Below, piece by piece: positions 9,065 through 18,080 of a stretch of 64,000 bases of DNA (within the stretch, counting starts at the first letter, position 1; the number at the start of each line of letters is the position of its first letter). Origin of the DNA: a bacterium (GTDB lineage: Bacteria; Sumerlaeota; Sumerlaeia; SLMS01; JAHLLQ01); contig JAHLLQ010000007.1 in NCBI GenBank assembly GCA_020444065.1, forward strand, positions 186,001 through 250,000, given 5' to 3'. The position numbers and the translations under genes were made by a program. The notes under the pieces are model-generated. The model worked only from the letters and a program-made list of their open reading frames with translations, was not told the DNA's origin and made no database searches.

Positions 9065-9706
9065 TTAGCTCCAATGGGTCGGCTTGTTGATTGCATAGCC
9101 GCTCGGCGTCAGAACTGGGTCTGGGAGCTGGCTTGATTTCAGGTGTCGTTCTTTGACGTGCAGTAATCCGGATGAGATGGACTTGAGTTTGTTCGAGTGC
9201 CTGCCTGGCGGAAAGGCGACGATTACGCGCTTCTGCGGATGAGTTCGACGGACGGACTCGATCGCCGGCGCAAGATCGCTGTCGGGCGTGATCAAGATCT
9301 CCGTATCGAACAAATTCGCCGCCGCATCTTCCAGCAGTGCGACAGCAATGTTCACATCGGTCTGCTTCTCTTCATTCTTGGGAAACACGGTGCCACAGTT
9401 CTTGCACTTGATCGTCTTTGCAAGATAGACACCGTAGATGATTTGCACGCCTCCATGGGCCGCCAAGGCATCGAGATATTCGCTCTGTCGAAGGTGTTTC
9501 TTTGGGTTCGACGGGGTTGGAGAGATACGAGCCGTGAAGTACTTGACACTGGCCACGTTCTGCCCGCGACGCAGCAAACGGTTGCAGAGGAGGGCCAGAT
9601 CGAGCCAATAGTGCTTCCGAAAGCCCTTGGCCTTCATCCCGAAGTACAGATTGAAGCCATCGATATAGAAGGAAACACGAGCGGGCACTTGACTCGGCGG
9701 GGGCAT
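9065..9706 (-). CDS. NYN-domain (PIN-like) putative ribonuclease, LabA type
   Basis: 213 residues. The NYN fold is shown by an N-terminal FYIDGFNLY (first catalytic Asp), KQTDVNIAVALLEDA (central Asp) and ILITPDSDLAPAIESVR (paired acidic residues). A CKNCGTVFP insert near residue 118 looks like half a zinc knuckle. Family members are metal-dependent RNases or RNA-processing factors; the RNA target cannot be read here. ATG at 9706 follows AAAAGGAG. The gene lies 27 nt upstream of mtnA and may be co-transcribed, although the two have no obvious functional link. Confidence 0.85.
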   Translation of the reverse strand: MPPPSQVPARVSFYIDGFNLYFGMKAKGFRKHYWLDLALLCNRLLRRGQNVASVKYFTARISPTPSNPKKHLRQSEYLDALAAHGGVQIIYGVYLAKTIKCKNCGTVFPKNEEKQTDVNIAVALLEDAAANLFDTEILITPDSDLAPAIESVRRTHPQKRVIVAFPPGRHSNKLKSISSGLLHVKERHLKSSQLPDPVLTPSGYAINKPTHWS

Positions 9707-10013
9707 TGTGATTTACTCCTTTTAAGATAACCCCCCCAGGGAGAGTATCCCTGGGCCGCCGCCCTGGGTCACCGGGGCGGTTCTTTATTGGGCCGTGCGA
9801 ATCGCTTTCGATGCGGAAATGGGTGGCGCGCCGAATGCGGGCGACTTCTGAAACAGGCTTGAATTGCCAACCCCTTTGGTGTCAACCTTCGCGGGTGGAA
9901 ATGAGCGGCTGGCGAGGCCGGGAGTATCCACTGACGAAAAAATCGTCCGCCCCGTGAAGGGGAAAGCTAGTTCAACGTAGAAAAACCAGCGTCAGGACCG
10001 AGAAGGGGACTTG
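9707..10013. other. Divergent intergenic region
   Basis: 307 bp between the leftward NYN gene and the rightward sigma-factor gene. At 9737-9757 the arms CCCAGGGA/TCCCTGGG form a hairpin, followed by a second CCGCCC/GGGCGG hairpin and a T-rich tract near 9782. These resemble the C-type module but without GCTGGTAT. Promoters for both genes must lie here; I could not fix -35/-10 boxes with confidence. Confidence 0.5.
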
Positions 10014-10643
10014 ATGTTGGCGGAAGTTTCGGAAAGGCCGCCTTTGAAAGCGACCGACAAGGAACTGATGGCCCGGGTCGTCGATGGCGACGGGGCCGCC
10101 TTCGAGGAGCTGATGCTGAGGCACCAGAAGCCGTTGGTGCGTTGGATCTGGTCCATGCTCGGCGATGCCGAAGAAGCCCAGGATGTGGCGCAAGACGCTT
10201 TCCTGCAAGCTTACAGCAATGCCGAGAAGTTCAATCCGCGCTACAACTTCAAAACCTGGTTGTATACGATCGCCAGGAACCGTGCCATCAGCATCATGCG
10301 CCGCCGCAAGCATCAGGTCGCTGAGATCGGGACCGCCGCTCGAGGAGAAGAACGAACCGCCCCGGAAGCGGACGACAGTTGGGCCTCCCTGGCCGTCGAT
10401 GAGAATCCGGATCCGCGCGAGGTTCTGTCCTCGAAGGAAGAAGCCGAATGGCTGCTCCGGGCAATGGATCGCCTGGATGAAGGACACCGGGAAGTGCTGC
10501 GGTTGAAGTACTTCGCCGGAATGAAGAGCCGGGAAATCGCCGAAGTGATGGAACTTGAGGTAGGCACTGTGTGGTCTCGGGTCCATCATGGATTGAAGAA
10601 GCTTCGAGCGCTGGCAGAGGAAGTTGGCAATGGAATCGAATGA
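10014..10643 (+). CDS. ECF-type RNA polymerase sigma factor
   Basis: 209 residues. Sigma region 2 is present (AFEELMLRHQKPLVRWIWSM, DAEEAQDVAQDAFLQAY, FKTWLYTIARNRAI) and region 4 (LRLKYFAGMKSREIAEVMELEVGTVWSRVHHGLKKLR), joined by an acidic linker. This is the RpoE/SigW-like layout that redirects RNA polymerase to a small regulon, often including its own promoter. ATG at 10014 follows GAAGGGG; a TTG lies one codon upstream. Its end overlaps the next gene by 14 nt, the usual coupling between an ECF sigma factor and its anti-sigma partner. Confidence 0.95.
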   Translation: MLAEVSERPPLKATDKELMARVVDGDGAAFEELMLRHQKPLVRWIWSMLGDAEEAQDVAQDAFLQAYSNAEKFNPRYNFKTWLYTIARNRAISIMRRRKHQVAEIGTAARGEERTAPEADDSWASLAVDENPDPREVLSSKEEAEWLLRAMDRLDEGHREVLRLKYFAGMKSREIAEVMELEVGTVWSRVHHGLKKLRALAEEVGNGIE

Positions 10644-13600
10644 CCGCCAAATGTGGCTGATCGCTTATCTCGAGGATGACCTCGAGGCGGAGCAGCGCGC
10701 CCAGTTTGAGGCATGGCTCGAGGAAGATCCCGAGCTGGCCGCGGAGTATCGCGAAATGGCGATGCTGGATGCGAAGTTCTCTCGCATTGGGCAGCAGGCC
10801 TGGGAAGATACGGGCCTGGATCGGATTGCGCTCTACACGCCGAGCCAGATGCGTGAAATGCCCGCGGCGGTCGAGCCGATCGCCCCGGCAGTTGTCGCCG
10901 CGAAGACTGACGACAGCGACCTGGCGCTGCATCGCGAAGCGACGGCCCAGGGTGACTATCGCGTCCTCGAAGTGGCGGAAGCTCCGAAGCCCCGCCGCGG
11001 TGTGTTCGCCCGACTGCTGCAGACGTCCCATGGTTGGGGTCTGGCGGCGGCGGTGTTCGTGCTGGGCGGCGTAGCGGCAATGTCCTGGTTCATCGGTCAG
11101 CAGGGTTTCGATCGGAACGATGCGGGATCTTCGAATGAGCGCGTCGCGCATGTTCTGAAGAGCACCGATCCGGCGGTGCCGGAGAATAAGGTGCTGAGCG
11201 CCGCGGAGCCGATGAATGTGGCGGATGGTCGCCGCGTTCAGGTGCAGACGTTGAACGATGTGACGGCCGAAGCGGTTGTGGCCACTGCCGACGGCGGCAC
11301 GCATCTACAGTTCGAGACGAAGACCGGCGCCATTCAGCAGGGCGGGCGGGTCTTCTACGACATCCCGAGCGAAGGAACTCTCTCGGTGCAGGTCGGGAAT
11401 CGGATCGTGAAGGCGACCGGCGCTCAGTTTGAGATCGACGGTTCGCGCGTGGCGGTTCGTCGCGGCACGGTGGAGATCACGGGCCCGGCAGGCACGACGA
11501 CGCTGGAAGCCGGCCAGGCGCTGCAGATGGATGCGGACTCTGCGGAGATTGAGACGATTGAAGCGCCCGATGTGGGCATTTGGACAGGCCAGTTCGTTCA
11601 GGCGAATCCACCGCCGCTCGAACGACCATCCGACATACAGCACTCGCAGAACACGGCCTCGCCCCAAAGCGAGGTCGACTTTTTTGGAGATTCGGAATCC
11701 GGGACGTCGAGAGATCAGATGAGCATTGTGCGTCGGGCCAAGGCACGGAAGCGTGCGCTGAGCCAGGCGGACATCGAGCGGATGAGCGCGCTGCTGCCGG
11801 CGGATACGACTGGCTGGATGGTCATCCAGAATAGCGGCGAGTTCCTACGTTTCCTGATGCGAGAGGTCGATCTGTCGCCGCAACGGTTCGATGTGTCGGT
11901 GGATGCAGGCCAGGCGCGAATCCAGAGCCGCGAGTTGAGCAAGGCGCTCGAGTTGGTGCCGGATCAATTCTTCTCAACCGTCCTGCAGCCTTTCACTCCA
12001 CGCGTGTCGGGGCCGATGGTGATTGCGATGAACAATCGCCGCCAATCGATCACACTGGTCGCGAACCTGATGGACCCCAAAGGACTGATGGAGAGCGTCG
12101 CATCGACTTTGGGATTCGAGGTGCATTGGTATCCCCAGTACCAGCAGGATTATCGGCTGGGCACAACTCAGTTGATCCGTCACCAGGCATTCGGGGGGCC
12201 GCGGCCGTACTTCCGGAACCTGTGGATTGCCGCGAGCCGTGACTTGCTGCTGGTCAGCAATCAGGATGAGAACCCGCGCCGTCTGATCGGAAGTGTTGCG
12301 GGGGAGGGGCGATTCCTGGGACCGACGACTTCGGCGGAGGAGAACTTCACGGAGACGGAGTTCTACAAGGAGGCAAGCGCCGAGCGCACGACCAGCAGTG
12401 AAATCTTCTATGCGCTCGACCTTGAGCCGGGGATTGAGGCTCTGCGCGCCCACTCGGAAGTTGCCGAAACTGCCGTCAATGAGTTGGGCATCGCACACTG
12501 GAAGAACCTGTTCGGTACGGCGCGCCTTGAATCGAGCTTCGTGGAAATCAACGCCGAGTTCGAGCCGGATGAGGAAGCGGAAGTGCCCGCGTTGAATCTG
12601 TTCTGCGAAACGAGTTCCCATCCCTTCCTGGCTCGCGTGCCTGCGGAGTCTGTTGCGCTGGCAACGATGCGGTTCACTTCGCTGGAAGATGTTTACAATA
12701 CCTGGCGCGACGTTCTGCGGGAGTTGTACTTCGATCGCGATACGCTTGCATTGGAGCGTGCCGAAGATGAGCTGACGACGCAGCTTGGTTATGATCCGCG
12801 CTCTTCATTGTTGCCATTGCTTGGTCCGCACGTGGCCGTGGCCGTCCTGCCCGCAGAGGACAAGACGATGGACTGGGTTGTTCTGTGCGAGACCGACGAT
12901 CCGAGCGTGGTGGAGGAGATTCTACGTTTCACGGTGGAGCGCCTCAACCTGCAGACGCGCGAGTTGTGGCACCAGGGGGTGCGCTTTCAGGCGGTTGTGC
13001 CGGACCACACGAATTTGCCGACGCTGATGTGGCGGACGACGAATGATTCGCTATGTCTCGGTTGGGGTCATGCGCGGAGTTTCGAGCAGCAGATCGATGC
13101 GGAGCTTGGTCGCGCGGAGACGTTGGAACAAACAAGTGCGTTCGCCGACTGGCGACGCGAGACGGATTCGGAAGAGACCGCCGCGATCGTGTACGGCGAT
13201 TTCTCCAAGCTCTATCCGAAGTTCTTGGAGACGATGCTCTCGGTCCTCGAGCCCGGCAGAACCTCATCGGTGAACGCGAGCAATAGTCGCATTCCGATGT
13301 TCATTGCTTTGCGCCCCAATGGGGGACGGCTGGCGATGAACGGGGTATTCCTGATGGCGCCGGACAGCTTTCTCTCGGCGGCGCAGTTCTGGCGCGTGCC
13401 ACTGCTGGTCGAGGAAGAGCTGAAGAAGCGCATTCGTTTGACGGAGAACAACCTCAAGACGGTAAGCGATTGGGTGATCGAGTACTATCGCCAGCGCGGG
13501 CAACTGCCCGAGTCGCTCGACGAGTTGCGGCGCTATGGAATCGGGTATCCGCTGAACGATCCGTTCTCGCCCGGCAAGACAGAGCCGTTTCGCTATTCGA

Positions 13601-13773
13601 AGGATTCGGATTCGACGTGGAGGGTCTGGAGTCTTGGGCCGGACGGGCTCGATAACGATGGGGTTCTTGTTTACGATGAAGATCGCGGGCTGCAATCGGC
13701 CGGCGATATTGTTATCCGCGCCGGCCTGCAGAGCGCCCCGCCACGCGACGATATAGAGCCTCGTGCTCTGTGA
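10630..13773 (+). CDS. Giant anti-sigma/FecR-type membrane protein with a long periplasmic part
   Basis: 1047 residues. The cytosolic N-terminus (about 1-55, WLIAYLEDDLEAEQRAQFEAWL) is typical of an anti-sigma domain but without zinc-binding His/Cys. After an Ala/Pro linker there is one transmembrane helix (about 135-157), then a FecR-like domain (about 220-300, ending GTTTLEAGQALQMD). The long remainder has two DUF3352-like stretches (DTTGWMVIQNSGEFLRF; LGYDPRSSLLPLLGPHVAVAV). The last 90 residues (RGQLPESLDELRRYG, then WRVWSLGPDGLDNDG) look like the C-terminus of a type II secretion pseudopilin. ATG at 10630 overlaps the sigma gene. The 3-prime end overlaps the convergent glycosyltransferase gene by 62 bp. 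It presumably holds the sigma factor until a periplasmic cue; that role is inferred from position and layout. Confidence 0.8.
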   Translation: MESNDRQMWLIAYLEDDLEAEQRAQFEAWLEEDPELAAEYREMAMLDAKFSRIGQQAWEDTGLDRIALYTPSQMREMPAAVEPIAPAVVAAKTDDSDLALHREATAQGDYRVLEVAEAPKPRRGVFARLLQTSHGWGLAAAVFVLGGVAAMSWFIGQQGFDRNDAGSSNERVAHVLKSTDPAVPENKVLSAAEPMNVADGRRVQVQTLNDVTAEAVVATADGGTHLQFETKTGAIQQGGRVFYDIPSEGTLSVQVGNRIVKATGAQFEIDGSRVAVRRGTVEITGPAGTTTLEAGQALQMDADSAEIETIEAPDVGIWTGQFVQANPPPLERPSDIQHSQNTASPQSEVDFFGDSESGTSRDQMSIVRRAKARKRALSQADIERMSALLPADTTGWMVIQNSGEFLRFLMREVDLSPQRFDVSVDAGQARIQSRELSKALELVPDQFFSTVLQPFTPRVSGPMVIAMNNRRQSITLVANLMDPKGLMESVASTLGFEVHWYPQYQQDYRLGTTQLIRHQAFGGPRPYFRNLWIAASRDLLLVSNQDENPRRLIGSVAGEGRFLGPTTSAEENFTETEFYKEASAERTTSSEIFYALDLEPGIEALRAHSEVAETAVNELGIAHWKNLFGTARLESSFVEINAEFEPDEEAEVPALNLFCETSSHPFLARVPAESVALATMRFTSLEDVYNTWRDVLRELYFDRDTLALERAEDELTTQLGYDPRSSLLPLLGPHVAVAVLPAEDKTMDWVVLCETDDPSVVEEILRFTVERLNLQTRELWHQGVRFQAVVPDHTNLPTLMWRTTNDSLCLGWGHARSFEQQIDAELGRAETLEQTSAFADWRRETDSEETAAIVYGDFSKLYPKFLETMLSVLEPGRTSSVNASNSRIPMFIALRPNGGRLAMNGVFLMAPDSFLSAAQFWRVPLLVEEELKKRIRLTENNLKTVSDWVIEYYRQRGQLPESLDELRRYGIGYPLNDPFSPGKTEPFRYSKDSDSTWRVWSLGPDGLDNDGVLVYDEDRGLQSAGDIVIRAGLQSAPPRDDIEPRAL

Positions 13774-14887
13774 CGAAGGGCTCGTGCGTGAATTTCTCCC
13801 GCACGCGCGCATAGCCTGCTTTCCCGAATTGCTCACGAAGTTCTGCGCTCTTTGCCAGTCGTGCGATGGCGCCGGCGAGGGCCTGCGGATTGCGCGGCGG
13901 GACGATCAAACCGGTGCGCTCGTTTTCTACGGCCTCGGCGTTGCCGCCGACGTCAGTTGCCACGATGGGCAGGCCCGCGGCCATTCCTTCGAGCAATACG
14001 CCTGAGAAACCTTCTTCGTGCGACGCGAGGACGAGCGCATCGGCGGCCTTGAGCACATTCGGAATGTCCGCGCGCGGTCCGATGATGTGGACATGGCCGA
14101 AGAGTTTCAGGTCGGCGACGCGTTGGCTCATTTCTTCGCCGATCTCATCGTCGCGTCCAACGCAAAGAAGGTGTGCGCCGGGATGGTCTTTCGCGATGGA
14201 ATGCCACGCTTCGATCAGATCCAAATAGCCTTTATATCGAAAGTAATTCGCGACGGATACGAAGACACAATCGGCCTGCTCAAGAGGTGGAAACTCCGTC
14301 TTCAAGTTTGCCGGCAGTGCGCGATCAAAGCGGTCCACGTCCACGCCGCCGTAGACGATCGCGACACGGTTGGAATCGAGATTCTTCTCCCGCTTCATGA
14401 CGTCGCGCGCCACCGCCTGGCTGTTTGCAATGACGAGTTCCGTGCGCTTGTTGTACCAGTTCTGGACACGTTGCTTCCACGGCGCGGCGTCTTTGTAATG
14501 GCCAAGATTCTGGCGGCTTGTCACGAACGCGCCGGGCGCCCCCATGCGTTTGGCGAGGCCTCCCCACGCTTCGGCTTCGAAGAGCCACGCGTGGAAGATG
14601 TGGGGGTTGAACTGCTTCAGGTAGTCGCGGGTGCGCTTCAGCGCGCGCCATGCTTCGGCCTTCGACGACGGCGAGAGCACGGGGCGGAGCTTCGGGAGGT
14701 TTATAGGGAAGACCTCGAAGCCCTCGTCGAGCAGTCCTTGGAGGCGAACGCCCTCATAGTGCAACAGCATCAGCCGCACATCGTGGCCGCGGGTGCGCAG
14801 GCCTCGCATCAGTCCGACGAGATAGCCCTCTGCGCCGCCTTCGCGCATCGAGCCGATCAGGAATGCGATGCGCAACGGTTTGGTCAC
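13712..14887 (-). CDS. Glycosyltransferase, GT4 family
   Basis: 391 residues with a GT-B fold. The N-terminal donor-independent half begins LRIAFLIGSMREGGAEGYLVGL; the C-terminal nucleotide-sugar half has the E-x7-E motif in SHEEGFSGVLLEGMAAG followed by PIVATDVGGNAE. It probably transfers a sugar onto a surface polysaccharide or lipid carrier at the inner face of the membrane. The start is GTG at 14887, overlapping the stop of the upstream glycosyltransferase in GTGA. Its 3-prime end runs 62 bp into the convergent anti-sigma-like gene. Confidence 0.92.
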   Translation of the reverse strand: MTKPLRIAFLIGSMREGGAEGYLVGLMRGLRTRGHDVRLMLLHYEGVRLQGLLDEGFEVFPINLPKLRPVLSPSSKAEAWRALKRTRDYLKQFNPHIFHAWLFEAEAWGGLAKRMGAPGAFVTSRQNLGHYKDAAPWKQRVQNWYNKRTELVIANSQAVARDVMKREKNLDSNRVAIVYGGVDVDRFDRALPANLKTEFPPLEQADCVFVSVANYFRYKGYLDLIEAWHSIAKDHPGAHLLCVGRDDEIGEEMSQRVADLKLFGHVHIIGPRADIPNVLKAADALVLASHEEGFSGVLLEGMAAGLPIVATDVGGNAEAVENERTGLIVPPRNPQALAGAIARLAKSAELREQFGKAGYARVREKFTHEPFVTEHEALYRRVAGRSAGRRG

Positions 14888-16110
14888 GACTGGCCATCCT
14901 CTGCAGTCAGGATGGGCGGGTTCTGCATGGGGGGGAGCTTGCCGGTTTCGAGAAGCGCTTCGTACATTCGCACGTGCGCCTTCACCATGGCGTCGACGGA
15001 GAAACGGGCCTCAACGCGTCTGCGTCCCTCTTTTCCCATGCGGTTTGCGAGAGCGGGGTCTTTGGCCAATTGGACGAGCTTCGCGGCCATCTTCACGGGC
15101 TTCTGCGGTGGAACGATGTAGCCGGTTTCGCCGTCGGAAACGGATTCTTTGTTTCCACCAACGTCTGTGGCGACGATTGGGCGGCCGGCGGCCATGGCTT
15201 CCAGCAGAACGTTTGCGAAACCTTCCGAATGGGCAGGATGGGCGAGGATGTCGAATGCGAAGTAGTACGGCCAGACTTGCTTCCGGCCGCCTGCGAACAC
15301 GACGGCGCCCTCGAGGCCGAGGGAGCGGACTTGTTGTTCGAGTTCTTCGCGGAGGTTCTCGTTATCGAAGCCAAGGACGACCAGTTTGAGCTTTGGCACT
15401 TCGCGCCGGGCCATCGCGACGGCTTCGAGCAAGTCGGGGTAGCCCTTGATGCGTTTGAGATTTCCGACTGCTCCGACGAGCGGTTCAGCGTCGGAGAGTT
15501 CGGGGAATTCCGTGCGCAGGTTTGCGTGTTCGACGGCATCGAAGCCTTCGATGTCGACGCCGTTGTAAATCACCGCCATGCGTTTGCGATCGATCTTTTC
15601 GCGCCCGAGTGCGTCGTCGTACAGGCCAAGCGAATTCACCGTGGCGGCATCGATCCAGTGATTCGTCAGGTTTTCGATGGCTTGGTAGCCGAACCGGCCT
15701 TCCTTGAAGATGCCGCGGCTGCGCCGGCTTGTGATCAGCACCTTGTTGCGGGAGAACGGCGATGCCAGCGCGGCGAAGATGTATGCCCAGTAGAGGAAGG
15801 CGTGGATGATGTCGACACGTTCGGCATTGAATGCCTGGCGCATGCGCCAGGCGGTGCGCGCGAAGTGATACGTAAAGCGCGGGTCGTACTTGCGATAGGT
15901 CATCACGGAGTGCGTGCAATGCAGCGGCATGCCCATGTCGCGTACCGTTTCGAGGTACGGTCCGCGTTCTTCCATGATGACGAGGATCGGACGGAAGCCG
16001 TATTCGGGCAGGCGCTCGGCGAGTCGGATCACCTGGCCTTCCGCGCCGCCGACCCCAAGCGTCCCGAGCACGAAGCCGACGGTGATGGGCTTCTTGCTCG
16101 ACGGCGTCAC
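14884..16110 (-). CDS. Glycosyltransferase, GT4 family
   Basis: 408 residues, a second GT-B enzyme and a likely paralogue of the neighbouring one. It has VGFVLGTLGVGGAEGQVIRLAERL at the N-terminus (one GGAEG sugar-binding loop) and SEGFANVLLEAMAAG with PIVATDVGGNKE in the donor domain. GTG at 16110 is chosen because it follows CCGGAGGAAC and overlaps the ribD stop as GTGA; the longer reading upstream lies inside ribD. Sugar donor and acceptor are unknown, but the WecA-like and Wzy-like genes 4 kb away could supply the same polysaccharide pathway. Confidence 0.93.
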   Translation of the reverse strand: MTPSSKKPITVGFVLGTLGVGGAEGQVIRLAERLPEYGFRPILVIMEERGPYLETVRDMGMPLHCTHSVMTYRKYDPRFTYHFARTAWRMRQAFNAERVDIIHAFLYWAYIFAALASPFSRNKVLITSRRSRGIFKEGRFGYQAIENLTNHWIDAATVNSLGLYDDALGREKIDRKRMAVIYNGVDIEGFDAVEHANLRTEFPELSDAEPLVGAVGNLKRIKGYPDLLEAVAMARREVPKLKLVVLGFDNENLREELEQQVRSLGLEGAVVFAGGRKQVWPYYFAFDILAHPAHSEGFANVLLEAMAAGRPIVATDVGGNKESVSDGETGYIVPPQKPVKMAAKLVQLAKDPALANRMGKEGRRRVEARFSVDAMVKAHVRMYEALLETGKLPPMQNPPILTAEDGQS

Positions 16111-17243
16111 GGCTGTTCCTCCGGGAACAGGTGACGGGTGACCCAGCCTTCGAGAAGCACGTCGTCGCCGAACGCTTCGGTGCGAACGTGGTGCAGGCGA
16201 ATGGCCTGTTCCATCGAGTCCGGCGCCTGCGGCATGACAAGCGCGTTGAGTGGGCTCTGCGCAGCGCCGATCAGAACGGGCGCCATGAAGGCGGCGACAC
16301 GATCGACGAAACCGTTTGCCACGAATGCACCCGCAACGTGACGGCCTCCTTCGACAAAGACGGACTGCACGCCCTCTTCGCGGAACCGCGCCATCAAGGC
16401 AGGCAAGGAAACGTGGCCATTGTTGTCGCTTTCGAGACGCCAGACTTCGGCGCCGGCATTCGCGAGTGCTTCTTCGCGATCCGCGGGGGCGTCCTCTGAA
16501 CACACGACGGTTGCGATGCCCTGTGTTTCGGTAACGAGCGGATGATCGACCGGCACTTGGAGGCGGCTGTCGAGCACCATGCGGCGTCGCGGGGGGCCGG
16601 GTGGAATCTCGATGCCGCGAATTGAGAGACGCGCCTTGTCGCGCAGCGCAGTTTCCACCCCGACGAGCGTCGCGTCATGCAGCGCACGCATCTCGTGCAC
16701 GTGGCGTCGGGCGGATTCGCCTGTGATCCAAAAGGAGTGTCCGGATTCGCAGGAGGTGCAACCGTCCGCGCTGACAGCCCACTTCATGGTCACGAACGGA
16801 CGGCCAAGCATGTGGAACGTGTTGAAGGCCGGGTTCATCTGCATCGAGAGACCTTCTTCGACGCCGGTGATGACTTCGACTCCCGCCGCGCGGAGACGTT
16901 CGATCCCGCCGCCGGACACGACGTTGGGATCGAGCTGCGCGATGACGAGACGCGAGATACCCGCGCGCAGGACGGCTTCGCTGCAGGGACCTGTGCGTCC
17001 GGTGTGATTGCAGGGTTCGAGCGTAACGACCATGGTGGCGCCGCGCGGATCGACGCTGCAGGAACGGAGGGCTTCGACTTCGGCGTGGGCCTGACCGGCC
17101 TGGTGGTGCCAGCCTTCGCCGACGATCTCACCATTCTTGATGATCAGCGCACCGACGTTTGGATTCGGTCGGGTGCGCCCGAAGGAACGGCGCGCCAACT
17201 CAATGGCGCGCCGCATGTATTCAGAGTATTCGTGTTCTGCCAT
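16107..17243 (-). CDS. ribD: Bifunctional riboflavin biosynthesis deaminase/reductase
   Basis: 378 residues. The N-terminal deaminase has the zinc site HAEVEA (His53, Glu55) and PCNHTGRTGPC (Cys78, Cys87). The C-terminal reductase begins near residue 150 (RPFVTMKWAVSADG) and includes VFVEGGRHVAGAF. Together they carry out the second and third steps from the GTP branch to 5-amino-6-ribitylaminouracil phosphate. ATG at 17243. The usual partners ribE, ribA and ribH are not adjacent. Instead the gene is fused by a GTGA overlap to two glycosyltransferase genes, and no FMN riboswitch is visible in the 57 nt upstream. Confidence 0.95.
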   Translation of the reverse strand: MAEHEYSEYMRRAIELARRSFGRTRPNPNVGALIIKNGEIVGEGWHHQAGQAHAEVEALRSCSVDPRGATMVVTLEPCNHTGRTGPCSEAVLRAGISRLVIAQLDPNVVSGGGIERLRAAGVEVITGVEEGLSMQMNPAFNTFHMLGRPFVTMKWAVSADGCTSCESGHSFWITGESARRHVHEMRALHDATLVGVETALRDKARLSIRGIEIPPGPPRRRMVLDSRLQVPVDHPLVTETQGIATVVCSEDAPADREEALANAGAEVWRLESDNNGHVSLPALMARFREEGVQSVFVEGGRHVAGAFVANGFVDRVAAFMAPVLIGAAQSPLNALVMPQAPDSMEQAIRLHHVRTEAFGDDVLLEGWVTRHLFPEEQP

Positions 17244-17300
17244 CGGATTGCTGTGCTGCTTTGGGTTGGTGTGGAACGCGCGGAGGGGCGAGGCCGGCTC

Positions 17301-18080
17301 TTACATTCCGTGCGCCAGTCGCTCGGCGAGTTCCCTGGGCAGTCCCGCTTCGAGGATCGCGCGCTGTGCGCCCTCGATGTCGTACTCCAGCCGCTTGATT
17401 TCCAGGCGACGGTTCTCGACATCGTAGATGACGTAGCAGGCGTCCGGGTTGTGGTCACGGGGCTGTCCGACGGAGCCGACGTTGATCAGATAGCGGCGGT
17501 TGTCGCGAATCTCGATCTCGGGCTTGGAGGGACAGGCCAGGTTGCCGTTTTCATTTTCGATGATGAAGGGCTGGTGGCTGTGACCGATGAAACAGATCTG
17601 CTCCGTGAAATAATTGAAGTTCGTGCGCGCTTCGCCCATCGTCAGGATGTAGTTCCACTCGCCGGGATCTTTCGGCGACGCGTGGACGTAGCAGATCTTG
17701 TTCTTCTCGTCCTTGATGGTCAGCGGCATCTGGCGCAGGAACGAGACGTTCGATTCGGTCAGAACCTGCTTCGTCCAGATGACGGCGGCTTTTGCGATTT
17801 CGTTGAAATTGGAAATGTCCGTCAGCAGCAGACACGCGTGATCGTGGTTGCCGGCAATGACGGGTGCATTGATCGCACGTATCCGATCGACGCATTCGTT
17901 CGGACGCGCGCCGTAGCCCACGATGTCTCCGCAGCAAACGAGGAGGTCCGCCTCTTCCTCTTCAATCGCGGCCAGGACCGCTTCCAGGGCGTGATAATTC
18001 CCGTGGATATCCGAGAAGATCGCGATTCGCCGTGCGGGGCGATTCAGGACGCTGCTACTCGGGTTGGGATTCCCATTCAT
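17301..18080 (-). CDS. Metallophosphoesterase, YfcE/MJ0936-like
   Basis: 259 residues with the calcineurin-like metal motifs in order: SDIHGNYHAL (D-x-H), CGDIVGYG (GD), AGNHDHA (GNHD), YVHASP, and GHSHQPF (GHxH), ending in VGSVGQPRD. All metal ligands are intact. The family hydrolyses phosphodiesters; whether the substrate is a small molecule or, given the upstream FHA gene, a phosphoprotein cannot be told. ATG at 18080 overlaps the 3-prime end of the FHA gene by 26 bp, so the two are probably co-expressed. Confidence 0.92.
   Translation of the reverse strand: MNGNPNPSSSVLNRPARRIAIFSDIHGNYHALEAVLAAIEEEEADLLVCCGDIVGYGARPNECVDRIRAINAPVIAGNHDHACLLLTDISNFNEIAKAAVIWTKQVLTESNVSFLRQMPLTIKDEKNKICYVHASPKDPGEWNYILTMGEARTNFNYFTEQICFIGHSHQPFIIENENGNLACPSKPEIEIRDNRRYLINVGSVGQPRDHNPDACYVIYDVENRRLEIKRLEYDIEGAQRAILEAGLPRELAERLAHGM

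Noticed and set aside
17244-17300. FMN riboswitch before ribD
   Set aside because: Only 57 nt lie upstream and none of the RFN conserved elements are visible.
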